64,000 nucleotides of DNA from Saccharothrix luteola (GCF_020859565.1 NZ_JAJHUO010000007.1:1-64000); one strand, 5' to 3'; shown: positions 8,118 to 17,148, counted from the first letter of the stretch. Translations and numbers: made by a program. Notes: generated by a model from the letters alone, not told the origin.

Positions 8118-10028
8118 TCAGGCCAAGTGGCGCGCCCACCAGTCCAGCACGGCCTCGAACCGCTGCGCGCGGTGGCGCGGCTTGCCCGAGCGGGTCAGCT
8201 CGTGGCCCTCGCCGGGGAACACCAGCATCTCGGCCTCGACGCCGTTGCGGCGCAACGCGACGAACAGCCGCTGCGCCTGCTCCAGCGGGCAGCGCCAGTC
8301 GTGCTCGGAGTGCACGACCATGAACGGCAGGGAGATCTTCTCGGCGTAGGTCAGCGGGCTCATCGCGCGCTGGGCCTCCAGGCTCGGCCCGCAGTAGGCG
8401 TCGGTGAAGAACCAGCCGATGTCCGACGAGCCGGCGAAGGAGTCCCACGCGTTGACGGCGCGCTCGCTCCACGCGGCGCGGAACCGCTCGCCGTGGTGCG
8501 CGGCCAGCCAGGAGGTCATGAAGCCGCCGTAGGAGCCGCCCATCACGCCCACGCGGTCGGCGTCGAGGTCCGGGCGCTCCAGCGCCACGTCCAGCACGGC
8601 GAGGATGTCGTCCACGTCCACGGTGCCGAACGCGCCGATCACGGCCTGGCCGTGCGCCTGGCCGTACCCGGCGGACCCGCGCGGGTTGGGCAGCACGACC
8701 GCGTAGCCGGCCGCGGCGTACACCTGAGCCTCGTCGAAGAAGCCCCAGCCGTGGTACATGAACGGACCGCCGTGCACGGCGAGCAGCACCGGGTGCGGCC
8801 CCTCGCCCTCGGGCAGCACGAGCCAGCCGTGCACCGGGTAGCCGTCCGGCGCGGAGCCGGTCAGCTCGACCGACGGCCGCAGCGGCACGGTGGAGCCGAA
8901 GTCGGTGAGCGTGCCGCCGCCGACGAGCTCGACCTCGCCGGTGTTGTCCGCCGTCGACACCACGGCCACGACCCGGTCACCGTCGGCGGCGAACGACTTC
9001 ACCTCGGCCTGCTCGCCCGCCAGCAGCTCCAGGTCGGCCAGCACGGCGTTGTCGGCGTCCAGCGGCACGCGCCGCAGCTCGACCGCGCCCCGGTTGCGGA
9101 CCGCCACGAGCACGCCCGCGTCGGTCACGACCGGCGCGCCGGCGCCCTTCTCGCAGTCGACGGTCTCCATGTCGGTGAGCCGGGTGAGCCGCTCGCCGTC
9201 GAACCGCCACAGGCTCATGTTCCGCGCGATGGCGGCGGTGCGCGGCGCCTGCTCGGGCGAGTAGAAGAGCACCCCGCCGTCGGGCAGCGCGACCGGGTGC
9301 GCGGCCCAGCCGGGGGTCTGCACGACCAGCTCCGGCTCCCCGCCGGTCGCGGGCACGCGGTAGACGTCGTTGTTGAACCCCTCGGTCGCGCCGAGGTCGC
9401 GTTCGGCCATGAAGAGCACGGCCTCGCCGTCCGCCGTCCACGCGGGCTCAGCGGCGGAGAACGTGCCGTCGGTCAGCTCGACCGGCTCGGCGTCGTCGTC
9501 CAGCGCGTCCACGGCGAACAGCCGAGCGTGCCGGTCGGCGGTGAAGCCGACGTCGTCCAGCCGGTAGTCCAGCCGGGTGATGTGCCGCGGCGCCTCGGCG
9601 TCCGGCGTCGGGACTTCGCCGCCCTCGACGAGCGGCGCGCCGTAGCGGCCGGCTTCGGGCACCCGCGAGGTGAACGCGATCCGCCGCGAGTCCGGCGCCC
9701 ACACCGGCACGCCCGCGCCCAGCGCCAGGTCGGTGAGCCCACGCGCCTCGCCACCGTCGGCGGGCATCACGTGCAGCTGAGGTGCCTTGCCGCGCGCCGT
9801 GACGCGCAGGAACGCGACCCAGCGGCCGTCCGGGGAGATCCGGGGTGCCAGGTCGCGTTCCGCCCACGTCCAACGCCTCGTCCCGCCGCCGTCCAGGGCG
9901 ACGCGGTGCAGCCCGCCCCGGTAGGCGTTCGCGGCGACGTCCGGGGTGGAGACGTTCACCAGGACGAGGTCCCCACGCACCGACACGGAGCCGGGCTGGG
10001 TCAACGACTGCAAGTCATCGGGGCGCAC
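8118..10028 (-). CDS. S9-family serine peptidase (prolyl oligopeptidase / acylaminoacyl-peptidase type)
   Basis: The 636-residue enzyme has an N-terminal beta-propeller (repeated SPDGRWVAF/APDSRRIAF-type blades) and a C-terminal alpha/beta hydrolase. Ser499 lies in GGSYGG, Asp577 in SEHDWR and His609 in GEGHELTRSG, giving a complete triad. Such enzymes release N-terminal dipeptides or acylated residues from short peptides; specificity is not assignable here. No signal peptide is visible, so it is probably cytoplasmic. A TAACGT box 8 nt before the GTG start suggests a leaderless mRNA. Confidence 0.9.
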   Translation of the reverse strand: MRPDDLQSLTQPGSVSVRGDLVLVNVSTPDVAANAYRGGLHRVALDGGGTRRWTWAERDLAPRISPDGRWVAFLRVTARGKAPQLHVMPADGGEARGLTDLALGAGVPVWAPDSRRIAFTSRVPEAGRYGAPLVEGGEVPTPDAEAPRHITRLDYRLDDVGFTADRHARLFAVDALDDDAEPVELTDGTFSAAEPAWTADGEAVLFMAERDLGATEGFNNDVYRVPATGGEPELVVQTPGWAAHPVALPDGGVLFYSPEQAPRTAAIARNMSLWRFDGERLTRLTDMETVDCEKGAGAPVVTDAGVLVAVRNRGAVELRRVPLDADNAVLADLELLAGEQAEVKSFAADGDRVVAVVSTADNTGEVELVGGGTLTDFGSTVPLRPSVELTGSAPDGYPVHGWLVLPEGEGPHPVLLAVHGGPFMYHGWGFFDEAQVYAAAGYAVVLPNPRGSAGYGQAHGQAVIGAFGTVDVDDILAVLDVALERPDLDADRVGVMGGSYGGFMTSWLAAHHGERFRAAWSERAVNAWDSFAGSSDIGWFFTDAYCGPSLEAQRAMSPLTYAEKISLPFMVVHSEHDWRCPLEQAQRLFVALRRNGVEAEMLVFPGEGHELTRSGKPRHRAQRFEAVLDWWARHLA

Positions 10029-10081
10029 GCTTCAGCACGTTACCCCACCGATCATTAGCAAGGCTTACGAGATTTTGACGC

Positions 10082-11101
10082 TCACAGATGGTCACTGGGA
10101 GCGGGCGGAACGGGCACCGGCTTGACCGCCTCGGGGTTGCGCCGCACCTTGACCAGGCTGGCGATCGTGGTGATGGCCAGCACGCCGATGATCACCGAGA
10201 GCGACACCTCGATGCCGATCGTCGGCACGTGCAGCGGCTCACCGCCGTTGAGGAACGGCAGCGAGTTGGTGTGCAGCGCCTCCAGGATCAGCTTCACGCC
10301 GATGAAGCCGAGGATCACCGACAGGCCGATCGACAGGTACACCAGCTTGTTCAGCAGGCCGCCGAGCAGGAAGTACAGCTGCCGCAGGCCCATCAGCGCG
10401 AACGCGTTCGCGGTGAAGACCAGGAACGGCTCCTTGGTCAGGCCGAAGATCGCCGGGATCGAGTCGAGCGCGAACAGCAGGTCCGTGGTGCCGATGGCGA
10501 CGATGACGATGAACATCGGCGTGACGAACCGGCGGCCGTCGATCTTCACGAACGACTTCGAGCCCTGGTAGGTGTCGGTCACCGGGTAGACCTTGCGGAC
10601 GACCTTGAGCGCGACGTTCTCCTTGTACTCCTCTTCCTCCTCGCTGTGGTCGGTCCGCGCCAGCTTGTAGCCGGTGTAGATGAGGAACGCCCCGAAGAGG
10701 TAGAAGACCCAGCTGAACTGCGCGATGACCGCCGCGCCCACGGCGATGAAGATGCCGCGCATGACCAGCGCCATCAGGATGCCGATCAGCAGCACCTTGT
10801 GCTGGTGGATCGCGGGCACCTTGAAGGTGGTCATGATGATCAAGAAGATGAACAGGTTGTCGACGCTCAGCGAGTACTCGGTGATGTACCCCGCGAAGAA
10901 CTCGCCCGCGTAGACGCCGCCCGAGAAGAACCAGATGCCGAGGCCGAACAGGATCGCCACACCCACGTAGAAGGTGACCCACCGGGCGGCTTCGCCGATG
11001 GTGACCTCGTGTGGTTTGCGGTCGACGATGAAGAGGTCGATGGCCAACAAGACCATCAGGCCGGCGATCGTGGCGAACCACAGCCACACGGGAACAGACA
11101 T
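10082..11101 (-). CDS. TerC-family integral membrane protein, probable Mn2+ exporter
   Basis: The 339-residue protein has about eight to nine membrane helices and the family's acidic motifs within membrane segments: EYSLSVDNLF and LLFALDSIPAIFG. A charged loop rich in Glu (SEEEEEYKE) separates the halves. TerC/Alx proteins export manganese or support metalation of secreted proteins. The gene is preceded by what looks like a manganese-sensing yybP-ykoY riboswitch and a Shine-Dalgarno-sequestering hairpin, which supports the metal role. SD GGAGG lies 8 nt upstream of the ATG. Confidence 0.9.
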   Translation of the reverse strand: MSVPVWLWFATIAGLMVLLAIDLFIVDRKPHEVTIGEAARWVTFYVGVAILFGLGIWFFSGGVYAGEFFAGYITEYSLSVDNLFIFLIIMTTFKVPAIHQHKVLLIGILMALVMRGIFIAVGAAVIAQFSWVFYLFGAFLIYTGYKLARTDHSEEEEEYKENVALKVVRKVYPVTDTYQGSKSFVKIDGRRFVTPMFIVIVAIGTTDLLFALDSIPAIFGLTKEPFLVFTANAFALMGLRQLYFLLGGLLNKLVYLSIGLSVILGFIGVKLILEALHTNSLPFLNGGEPLHVPTIGIEVSLSVIIGVLAITTIASLVKVRRNPEAVKPVPVPPAPSDHL

Positions 11102-11108
11102 CTACACA

Positions 11109-11146
11109 ACCTCCGGTGCATCGCGCGCACGCCAATGACCGGAGGT
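11109..11146 (-). promoter_or_regulatory. SD-sequestering hairpin (riboswitch expression platform)
   Basis: ACCTCCGGT and ACCGGAGGT form a perfect 9-bp inverted repeat (11138-11146 and 11109-11117) with a 20-nt loop. The proximal arm contains the GGAGG Shine-Dalgarno of the TerC gene. Folding would hide the ribosome site; the distal arm also lies where the aptamer P1 closes, so ligand binding could release the SD. This is a translational switch by inspection only. Confidence 0.65.
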
Positions 11147-11240
11147 CTCCTCCGCCGGCTTGAACGACCGACCGGCGGCACCGGGAACCTCACGCCAGGC
11201 TCCGTGCTGACGACACCGCCGCGAGGGAGTACTCCCCTCC
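11147..11240 (-). ncRNA. yybP-ykoY family riboswitch (Mn2+ aptamer)
   Basis: Read on the minus strand, the leader has the hallmark GGGGAGTA (11230-11237), then GTCGTCA (11208-11214), GTGAGG and the complementary CCCGGTGCCGCC (complement of 11174-11185). GGCGG pairs with CCGCC as in the second helical leg of the family. These are the conserved L1/L3 elements of the manganese-sensing yybP-ykoY class, which commonly precedes TerC-family genes. Boundaries are approximate. A covariance-model search with RF00080 would settle it. Confidence 0.75.
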
Positions 11241-11377
11241 ACGCCTGCACAGTCTCACGCATGAATGCGGTTCCGCGCCAGCGGAGGTGATCAGAGGCAC
11301 CCGACCGGGGCCTGACCGGCGGGTTCGGCTGAGAGCCCGACGCCCTGCCGACAGCCCGTTCTCAGCTAATCACGCCT

Positions 11378-14251
11378 ATGGTCAACTCCGTGGCCTCCCT
11401 CAACCGCCTCCGCGGCAGGTGGTCGCTCCCCGCGCTGGTCGTGCTGGTCGCCCTGGTGGGCGCCATCGTGGTCTTCACGCGCCAGGGGGACGACCCCGCC
11501 CCGGTGAGCACCCGCGACGCGGTGATCGACGTGCCGGAAAGTCCGGACAGCGACCGCACCGTGCAGATCGACACCACCCTGTACCTGCCCGAACGCACAC
11601 CCGCGCCCGCCGTGCTGCTGCCGCACGGCTTCGGCGGTAGCAAGGCCGGCGTCGCCTCCCAGGCCACCGAGCTGGCCCAGCGGGGGTTCGTCGTGCTGGC
11701 CTACTCGGCGCGCGGCTTCGGCCGCAGCACCGGCCAGATCGCCCTGAACTCGGTCGACCACGAGGTCCGCGACGCGCAGAAGCTGCTCGACTGGCTGGCC
11801 ACGCGTGAAGAGGTCGTGACCGACAGCGCCGGAGACCCGAAGGTGGGTGTGACCGGCGGCTCCTACGGCGGCGCGCTCGCGCTGTCGCTGGCCGGCGTCG
11901 ACCCGCGGGTGGACACCATCGCGCCGGTCATCACCTACAACGACCTGGCCCAGGCGCTGCTGCCGAACTCGGCGCGCGCCGAGGGCGTGGCCGCCGCCAC
12001 CCCGGCGGCGGGCGCGTTCGCCGACGAGGGCGTGTTCAAGCGGTCGTGGGCGGGCATCTTCTTCTCCGCCGGCCTGTCCGGCGCGGACGCGACCAACCCC
12101 GGTCAGGAAGCGACCGAGCCCGGTCAGGAGGACGACGACGCCCAGGGCGCCGAGAGCGCCGCCGCCGCGGTCACGGCACCGCCGCAGCAGGGCGACACCC
12201 CCCGACCGGCCGGACCGCTCAACGGCGCGTGCGGGCGCTTCCAGGCCGACGTGTGCGCCGCGTACACCGAGGTCGCGACCACCGGCAAGGCCGGGCCGCA
12301 GACCCTGGAGGTGCTGCGCCGCGCGTCCCCGTCGGCGGTGACGGACAAGATCACCCAGCCGACGCTGCTGGTCCAGGGCGAGCAGGACACCCTGTTCGGC
12401 CTCGACCAGGCCGACGCCAACGCCCGCCAGATCGCCGCGAACGGCGCGAAGGTCAAGGTCGTCTGGTACTCGGGCGGCCACGACGGCGGCTCGCCCGGCC
12501 CCGAGCTGCGCGGCCAGATCGCCGACTGGATGGCGTTCCACCTGGAGGGCAAGGGCGCCGACCCCGGCACGAGCTTCGAGTACACCGTGGTGGGCGCGTT
12601 CCGCAGCAGCGGGACGCCGTCGTTGCGCAACGTCGTCGCGCCGGGCTACCCGGGCCTGACCGGCTCGGCGGGCACCGAGCGCCGCGACGTGCCGCTGACC
12701 GGCCGTGAGCAGGTCGTGGTCAACCCGGCGGGCGGCAACCCGGCGGCGGTGTCCAGCCTGCCCGGCCTCGGGTCGGTGGTGTCGCGGTCCAGCTCGCTGT
12801 CCTCGCGGCTGTCGATCGACCTGCCCGGCCAGGCGGCGGTGTTCCAGAGCGAGCCGCAGACCGCGCAGACGCTGCTGACCGGCGCGTCCACGGTGCGGCT
12901 GCGGGTGGCCGCCGTGCCGGGTCAGCCGGTGCCCGCCGAGGGCGCGGTGCTGTTCGTGAAGCTGTACGACGCCGACGCCAGTGGCGTGCGGACGCTGCCC
13001 GGCTCGGCGGTCGCGCCGGTGCGGGTGACCGACCTGCCCGCCGACGGCACGCCGGTCGAGGTCACCGTGACGCTGCCCGGCGCGGTGCGCCCGGTCGAGG
13101 CCGACCACCGGCTGCAGCTGGTCGTGTCGACCACCGACATGGCGTACTCGAACGCCGCGGAGCCCGCCGCGTACCGGATCTCGCTGGCCTCGCCCGCGCT
13201 GTCGGTGCCGGTGGTGCCGGGCGTGAACGCGACCAGCGAGGTGCCGACCGGTGCGCTGTGGGGCATCGCGATCGTGCTGGTCATCTGCGTCATCGCGGCC
13301 GTGGTCGCGTGGTTCCGCCGCAGGCTGACCGCCGACGTCGACCCGGAGCTCGAGTCGGTGCCGCTGGTGATCGAGAACCTGAGCAAGTCCTACGCCGGCG
13401 GGTTCGTCGCGGTGAAGGACCTGTCGTTCCGGGTGGAGCACGGCCAGGTGCTCGGCCTGCTCGGGCCGAACGGCGCGGGCAAGACGACGACGTTGCGCAT
13501 GCTGATGGGCCTGATCCGACCCACCGAGGGCGGGATCAGGGTGTTCGGCCACCGGGTCAGCCCCGGTGCGCCGGTGCTGTCGCGGATCGGGTCGTTCGTC
13601 GAGGGCTCGGGCTTCCTGCCGCACCTGTCCGGCGCGGAGAACCTGCGGCTGTACTGGGCCGCCACGGGTCGTCCGCTGGAGCAGGCGCACGTCGAGGAGG
13701 CCCTGGAGATCGCGGGGCTCGGCAACGCCGTGAAGCGGCGCGTGCGGACCTACAGCCAGGGCATGCGGCAGCGGCTGGCGATCGCGCAGGCCATGCTCGG
13801 CCTGCCGGACCTGCTCGTGCTGGACGAGCCGACCAACGGGCTCGACCCGCCCCAGATCCACCAGATGCGCGAGGTGCTGCGCCGCTACGCGGCGGCCGGG
13901 CGCACCGTGCTGGTGTCGTCCCACCTGCTCGCCGAGGTCGAGCAGACGTGCACGCACGTGGTCGTGATGCACAAGGGGTCGCTGGTCGCGGCCGGTCCGG
14001 TCGACGAGATCGCGACGGGTGGCGGCGAGGCGAGCTTCAAGGTCGACCGGCCGGACGAGGCGGCCACCGTGCTGCGGAGCCTGGCGGGCGTGCACGACGT
14101 GCACGTGGACGGCGAGCAGGTCCACGCGAGCCTCAACGGCACGCCGCGTGCGACGGCGTTGCAGGCCCTCGTGGCCGCGGGCGTGGCGGTGGACCAAGCC
14201 GGTCCGCGTCGCCGGTTGGAAGACGCGTTCCTGGAACTGGTGGGCGAGTGA
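11378..14251 (+). CDS. Fusion of secreted alpha/beta hydrolase (X-Pro dipeptidyl-peptidase-like) to ABC ATPase
   Basis: The 957-residue protein combines three parts. Residues 15-33 form an N-terminal membrane anchor. Residues about 50-610 are an S15/CocE-like hydrolase with HGFGGS, a GGSYGG nucleophile at Ser162, and a beta-rich X-Pro-peptidase C-terminal-like domain. A second membrane segment (about 626-648) leads to an ABC ATPase with Walker A GPNGAGKTT at 696-704, signature YSQGMRQ near 791 and Walker B LLVLDEPT near 815. The topology predicts an extracytoplasmic hydrolase and a cytoplasmic ATPase on one chain. The permease gene follows with a 1-bp overlap (TGATG). No SD is seen at the ATG. 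Cargo is unknown; a peptide or lipid processed on export is possible. Confidence 0.85.
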   Translation: MVNSVASLNRLRGRWSLPALVVLVALVGAIVVFTRQGDDPAPVSTRDAVIDVPESPDSDRTVQIDTTLYLPERTPAPAVLLPHGFGGSKAGVASQATELAQRGFVVLAYSARGFGRSTGQIALNSVDHEVRDAQKLLDWLATREEVVTDSAGDPKVGVTGGSYGGALALSLAGVDPRVDTIAPVITYNDLAQALLPNSARAEGVAAATPAAGAFADEGVFKRSWAGIFFSAGLSGADATNPGQEATEPGQEDDDAQGAESAAAAVTAPPQQGDTPRPAGPLNGACGRFQADVCAAYTEVATTGKAGPQTLEVLRRASPSAVTDKITQPTLLVQGEQDTLFGLDQADANARQIAANGAKVKVVWYSGGHDGGSPGPELRGQIADWMAFHLEGKGADPGTSFEYTVVGAFRSSGTPSLRNVVAPGYPGLTGSAGTERRDVPLTGREQVVVNPAGGNPAAVSSLPGLGSVVSRSSSLSSRLSIDLPGQAAVFQSEPQTAQTLLTGASTVRLRVAAVPGQPVPAEGAVLFVKLYDADASGVRTLPGSAVAPVRVTDLPADGTPVEVTVTLPGAVRPVEADHRLQLVVSTTDMAYSNAAEPAAYRISLASPALSVPVVPGVNATSEVPTGALWGIAIVLVICVIAAVVAWFRRRLTADVDPELESVPLVIENLSKSYAGGFVAVKDLSFRVEHGQVLGLLGPNGAGKTTTLRMLMGLIRPTEGGIRVFGHRVSPGAPVLSRIGSFVEGSGFLPHLSGAENLRLYWAATGRPLEQAHVEEALEIAGLGNAVKRRVRTYSQGMRQRLAIAQAMLGLPDLLVLDEPTNGLDPPQIHQMREVLRRYAAAGRTVLVSSHLLAEVEQTCTHVVVMHKGSLVAAGPVDEIATGGGEASFKVDRPDEAATVLRSLAGVHDVHVDGEQVHASLNGTPRATALQALVAAGVAVDQAGPRRRLEDAFLELVGE

Positions 14252-15177
14252 TGAGCGAGAACGGTGTGCACACCGATCCGGCCGCGATCTCCGATCTGAC
14301 GGACGCCGCGGAGGCCGAGCACTCGTCGGTCGCGCCGGACGGGTCGAAGGTCGGGTACAAGGCCGGGCGGACGTTGCCCGTGCGGGTGGAGCTGGTGCGG
14401 CAGTTGCGCCGCAGGCGGACGCAGTTGGTGCTGGGGTTCCTGGTGCTGCTGCCGTTCATCCTGGTGGTGGCGTTCGAGCTGGGTCAGGCGTCGCCGAACC
14501 GGCGGGCCGGCGGCTTCGTCGACCTGGCCACGGCCAGCGGCGTGAACTTCGTGATCCTGACGCTGTTCGTCAGCGGCAGCTTCCTGCTGCCGATGATCGT
14601 GGCGCTGTTCTTCGGCGACACGATCGCGAGCGAGGCGTCGTGGTCGTCGTTGAAGTACCTGCTGGCCGCGCCGATCCCCCGGCACCGGCTGCTGCGGCGC
14701 AAGGCGCTGGCGTCCGGGCTGATGTCGGTGTTCGCGCTGGCGCTGCTGCCCGCCGTGGCGCTGGTAGTCGGCGTGGTCTGGTACGGGGCGGGGGAGGCGG
14801 TGTCGCCGACCGGTGAGGCCGCGTCCTTCGGGGCCGGTGTCTACGGCGTGGCGCTGGCCGTGGTCTACATCTCGATCCACCTGTTCTGGGTGGCCGGGCT
14901 GGCGTTGTACCTGTCGGTGTCCACGGACGCGCCGCTGGGCGCGGTGGGCGGCGCGGTGCTGGCGTCGATCGTGTCGCAGATCCTCGACCAGATCACCGCG
15001 CTCGAAGGCCTGCGGGACTACCTGCCGACGCACTACGCGTTGGCGTGGGCGGACCTGCTGTCGTCGGACGTCGACTGGTCGCAGATGGCGAAGGGCACGT
15101 TCTCCGCGCTGGCGTACGGGGCGTTCTTCACGCTGCTGGCGGCGCGGAAGTTCGCGCGCAAGGACATCACCAGCTGA
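14251..15177 (+). CDS. ABC-2-type transporter permease
   Basis: The 308-residue protein has a charged N-terminal tail of about 60 residues and six predicted membrane helices, with the ABC-2 permease feature TIASEASWSSLKYLLAAPI between helices 2 and 3. It overlaps the stop codon of the hydrolase-ATPase fusion gene, so the two almost certainly form one exporter. A strong hairpin follows at 15194-15226. Substrate unknown. Confidence 0.85.
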   Translation: MSENGVHTDPAAISDLTDAAEAEHSSVAPDGSKVGYKAGRTLPVRVELVRQLRRRRTQLVLGFLVLLPFILVVAFELGQASPNRRAGGFVDLATASGVNFVILTLFVSGSFLLPMIVALFFGDTIASEASWSSLKYLLAAPIPRHRLLRRKALASGLMSVFALALLPAVALVVGVVWYGAGEAVSPTGEAASFGAGVYGVALAVVYISIHLFWVAGLALYLSVSTDAPLGAVGGAVLASIVSQILDQITALEGLRDYLPTHYALAWADLLSSDVDWSQMAKGTFSALAYGAFFTLLAARKFARKDITS

Positions 15178-15193
15178 GGTCGGGATCGTGGTC

Positions 15194-15226
15194 GACGGCG
15201 CATCGGGACCTCCCCGGTGCGCCGTC
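15194..15226. terminator. Bidirectional-looking hairpin terminator
   Basis: GACGGCGCATCGGG and CCCGGTGCGCCGTC form a 14-bp stem with one G-U pair and a 5-nt loop. It lies between the 3' ends of the convergent permease and small secreted-protein genes. No U-tract follows, as is usual in high-GC actinobacteria. Confidence 0.65.
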
Positions 15227-15231
15227 GCGCG

Positions 15232-15501
15232 TCACGGCAGGGAAGCCAGGCGGCAGGCCTCGTCGACGACCGCCTGCGGCGTCACGTTCGCCCACACCAG
15301 GATCGACTTGCACGTCTCCACGTTGCCGTCCTCGCCGAACCCGCACGCGCTGTCGACGATCAAGCCGCCGTGCCCCTGCATGAGCAGGTAGAAGTGGCAG
15401 TCGGCGGCGTCGGCGGTCGCCACCGGTGGGCCGGCGACCGCGGTGGCCGCGCTGAGACCGAGGACGAGGGCCGCGCACCGGAGGAGCCGACGAAGTCGCA
15501 T
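15232..15501 (-). CDS. Small secreted protein of unknown function
   Basis: The 89-residue product starts with a clear signal peptide (MRLRRLLRCAALVLGLSAA, cleavage likely after ATA or ADA near residue 30). The mature part of about 60 residues has four cysteines (DCHFYLLMQG, SACGFG, VETCKSILV, EACRLA), which could form two disulfides. No family was recognised. The ATG at 15501 was chosen because it begins the signal peptide. Confidence 0.65.
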   Translation of the reverse strand: MRLRRLLRCAALVLGLSAATAVAGPPVATADAADCHFYLLMQGHGGLIVDSACGFGEDGNVETCKSILVWANVTPQAVVDEACRLASLP

Positions 15502-15556
15502 GGTCCCAGTCTCGCGGTGGTGGAGATCCACCGCACGGGACCGCACGGAGTCCTCC

Positions 15557-15576
15557 ACCCCGCCGTCCGGCGGGGT
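15557..15576 (-). terminator. Short GC hairpin after YjbR gene
   Basis: ACCCCGCCG and CGGCGGGGT form a perfect palindromic stem immediately downstream of the YjbR-like gene on the minus strand. Probable intrinsic terminator without U-tract. Confidence 0.5.
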
Positions 15577-15579
15577 GTT

Positions 15580-15933
15580 CTAGGAGAGCGCCGGCCGCTT
15601 GGACCTGGGCAGCTTGTCCACGACGAGCTGGTAGGACAGGTCGAGGAGTTCGAGCAGCTCGTCGTCCGGCACCGCACCGCCGATGCGCACCCGGTTCCAC
15701 CCGTAGCGCCCGATGTAGGCGCTGACCGCGACGTCGTCCGGGTACAGCTCGCGCCAGTGCCCGGCGTCGTCGGCGGTGGCGCCCGACTTCACGCCCACGC
15801 TGCCGCCGTCCATCCCGATGAACGCGAAGATCTTGCCGCCGACCTTGCAGCACAGCTCGCCGTCGCCGAACGGGTAGGTCTCCTCGGCCCCGGGCTTGGC
15901 CAGGCAGTGCGCGATCACGTCGTCCAACGTCAT
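15580..15933 (-). CDS. MmcQ/YjbR-family protein
   Basis: The 117-residue protein fits the compact CyaY-like fold of the MmcQ/YjbR family: AEETYPFGDGELCCKVGGKIFAFI near the start, then the Trp/Arg-containing HWRELYPDD, and a C-terminal DDELLELLDLSYQLVVDKL helix. Members are often annotated as DNA-binding, but a cellular role is not established. It is transcribed divergently from the TerB-like gene. Confidence 0.85.
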   Translation of the reverse strand: MTLDDVIAHCLAKPGAEETYPFGDGELCCKVGGKIFAFIGMDGGSVGVKSGATADDAGHWRELYPDDVAVSAYIGRYGWNRVRIGGAVPDDELLELLDLSYQLVVDKLPRSKRPALS

Positions 15934-15969
15934 GGCGTCACGCTAACCGGCGGCATTTAAGGTGATCAC

Positions 15970-16359
15970 GTGACTGTCTACACGGACGAGGAAGGCCGGA
16001 CCCTGCGCACGGCGGTCTTCGGCGCGATGGTGCTGGTGTCCACGGCCGAGCCGGGTGCGCTGGACGAGGAGAGCCACGCGGGCATCCGGGCGATGGCGAC
16101 GTTCTCGCCCCGGCTGCGGCAGGTGCTCGGCGCGGCCCGGCCCGAACTGCCCGCGGGTTCCACGGCCGACGTCGAGGCCGGCGTGCTCGACGCGTTGCGG
16201 CGTTCGGTCGACATCCTGGCGGCGAAGACGCCTGACGAGGCGGCGGCGTTCCCGGCGGCGGTGCTGGCCGTGTGCGAGGAGGTCGCTTCGGCGGACGGGC
16301 GCGTCGGAGAGGTCGAGAGCGCGGTGCTCGGCAAGGTCCGCGCCGCGCTGAAGGGTTGA
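15970..16359 (+). CDS. TerB-like / uncharacterised small helical protein
   Basis: The 129-residue product is soluble and mostly helical. The C-terminal VLAVCEEVASADGRVGEVES matches the acidic ADG(x)n-E motif typical of TerB/DjlA-like domains, which is the only family clue. The start is a GTG without a strong SD, 36 bp from the divergent YjbR gene. Function unknown; assignment to the TerB superfamily is tentative. Confidence 0.6.
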   Translation: MTVYTDEEGRTLRTAVFGAMVLVSTAEPGALDEESHAGIRAMATFSPRLRQVLGAARPELPAGSTADVEAGVLDALRRSVDILAAKTPDEAAAFPAAVLAVCEEVASADGRVGEVESAVLGKVRAALKG

Positions 16360-16453
16360 CACGCCACGGGCCTGATCGAGTGGTCCCGCGTCCTCCCGCC
16401 GTGGCGGGCGGGCCGAAGGCCGTTGAGGGCGGCGTAGGCCGTGGCTGTCGGGG

Positions 16454-16530
16454 CGGCGTAGGCCTGTGGGCCGTGTAACCGGTGCGGCTTTGTCGAGCTG
16501 AGGCACGGCCTGCGCGAGGTCCGCGGCTGT
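16454..16530. repeat. Intergenic repeat B, copy 1
   Basis: This segment contains TGTCGAGCTGAGGCACGGCC at 16491-16510, preceded by a GTAGGCC-GTGGGCCGTG block and followed by GCGAGGTCCGCGGC. The same order recurs at 17500-17580, on the other side of the unknown gene at 16618. Confidence 0.7.
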
Positions 16531-16617
16531 GAGCACTGCGCTGCGTGAACTCGCCCCGGGTGGGATTGCTCCGCGGAAGATGTGCAGAGGGCAGCCCGTC
16601 GTGCCGGTACGGTGCGC

Positions 16618-17148
16618 ATGTCCGGAATACCTGGAGGGGTTCGGTTGATCGGTGATCGGGCGCGGTTCGGGGTCCTGGTGGGGCCGGCCGAGGTCGAGCA
16701 CGCACAGCTGCGTTCGGTCAAGATCTACCTCGGCGGCGAGGACCTCACGTTCCGGGACGACCAGGTGTATGTGCCGAACTTCCTGCTCCGGGTGGGGTTG
16801 ACGCTGCGTGCGCTGGACAACTGGCCCGATCTGGCGCCGCACGCGGCGGTGCTCGGCACCGACCCGCGGGCGCTGCACGAGCGCTTGATCGTCGGGAGCG
16901 AGCACGACCCGGTCCTGGCGTCGTGGGACGGGCGGCTGTCGTTCCTGGAGTGGGGCGAGATCAGTTTCCCGTTCCACTCGTTCCTGTTCCGGTTCGGTGA
17001 CCGGATGTGGCTGACCGCCCGGCACCTCGAAGGCGAACTGCAGGTGGCGGAGGTCGATCCGGCCGAGCTGCGGGACATAGTCGAACGGGCGCACCGGGTG
17101 GTCGCCGACGACTACGCGGACTACCGGAAGCGTGGCGGGTTGGACTGA
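16618..17148 (+). CDS. Hypothetical protein
   Basis: This 176-residue soluble protein was not recognised. It is rich in aromatic and acidic residues, with segments SVKIYLGGEDLTFRDDQVYV, NWPDLAPHAAVLGTDPRALH and GEISFPFHSFLFRFGDRMWL suggesting an all-beta core and a C-terminal helix. Size and composition resemble immunity-type or small conserved actinobacterial proteins, but there is no adjacent effector. It lies in an unusually gene-poor stretch between two copies of an intergenic repeat. Confidence 0.65.
   Translation: MSGIPGGVRLIGDRARFGVLVGPAEVEHAQLRSVKIYLGGEDLTFRDDQVYVPNFLLRVGLTLRALDNWPDLAPHAAVLGTDPRALHERLIVGSEHDPVLASWDGRLSFLEWGEISFPFHSFLFRFGDRMWLTARHLEGELQVAEVDPAELRDIVERAHRVVADDYADYRKRGGLD

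Noticed and set aside
12000..15000. Long antisense and out-of-frame reading frames throughout
   Set aside because: They lack recognisable domains and mirror real genes; their length follows from high GC and few stop codons.
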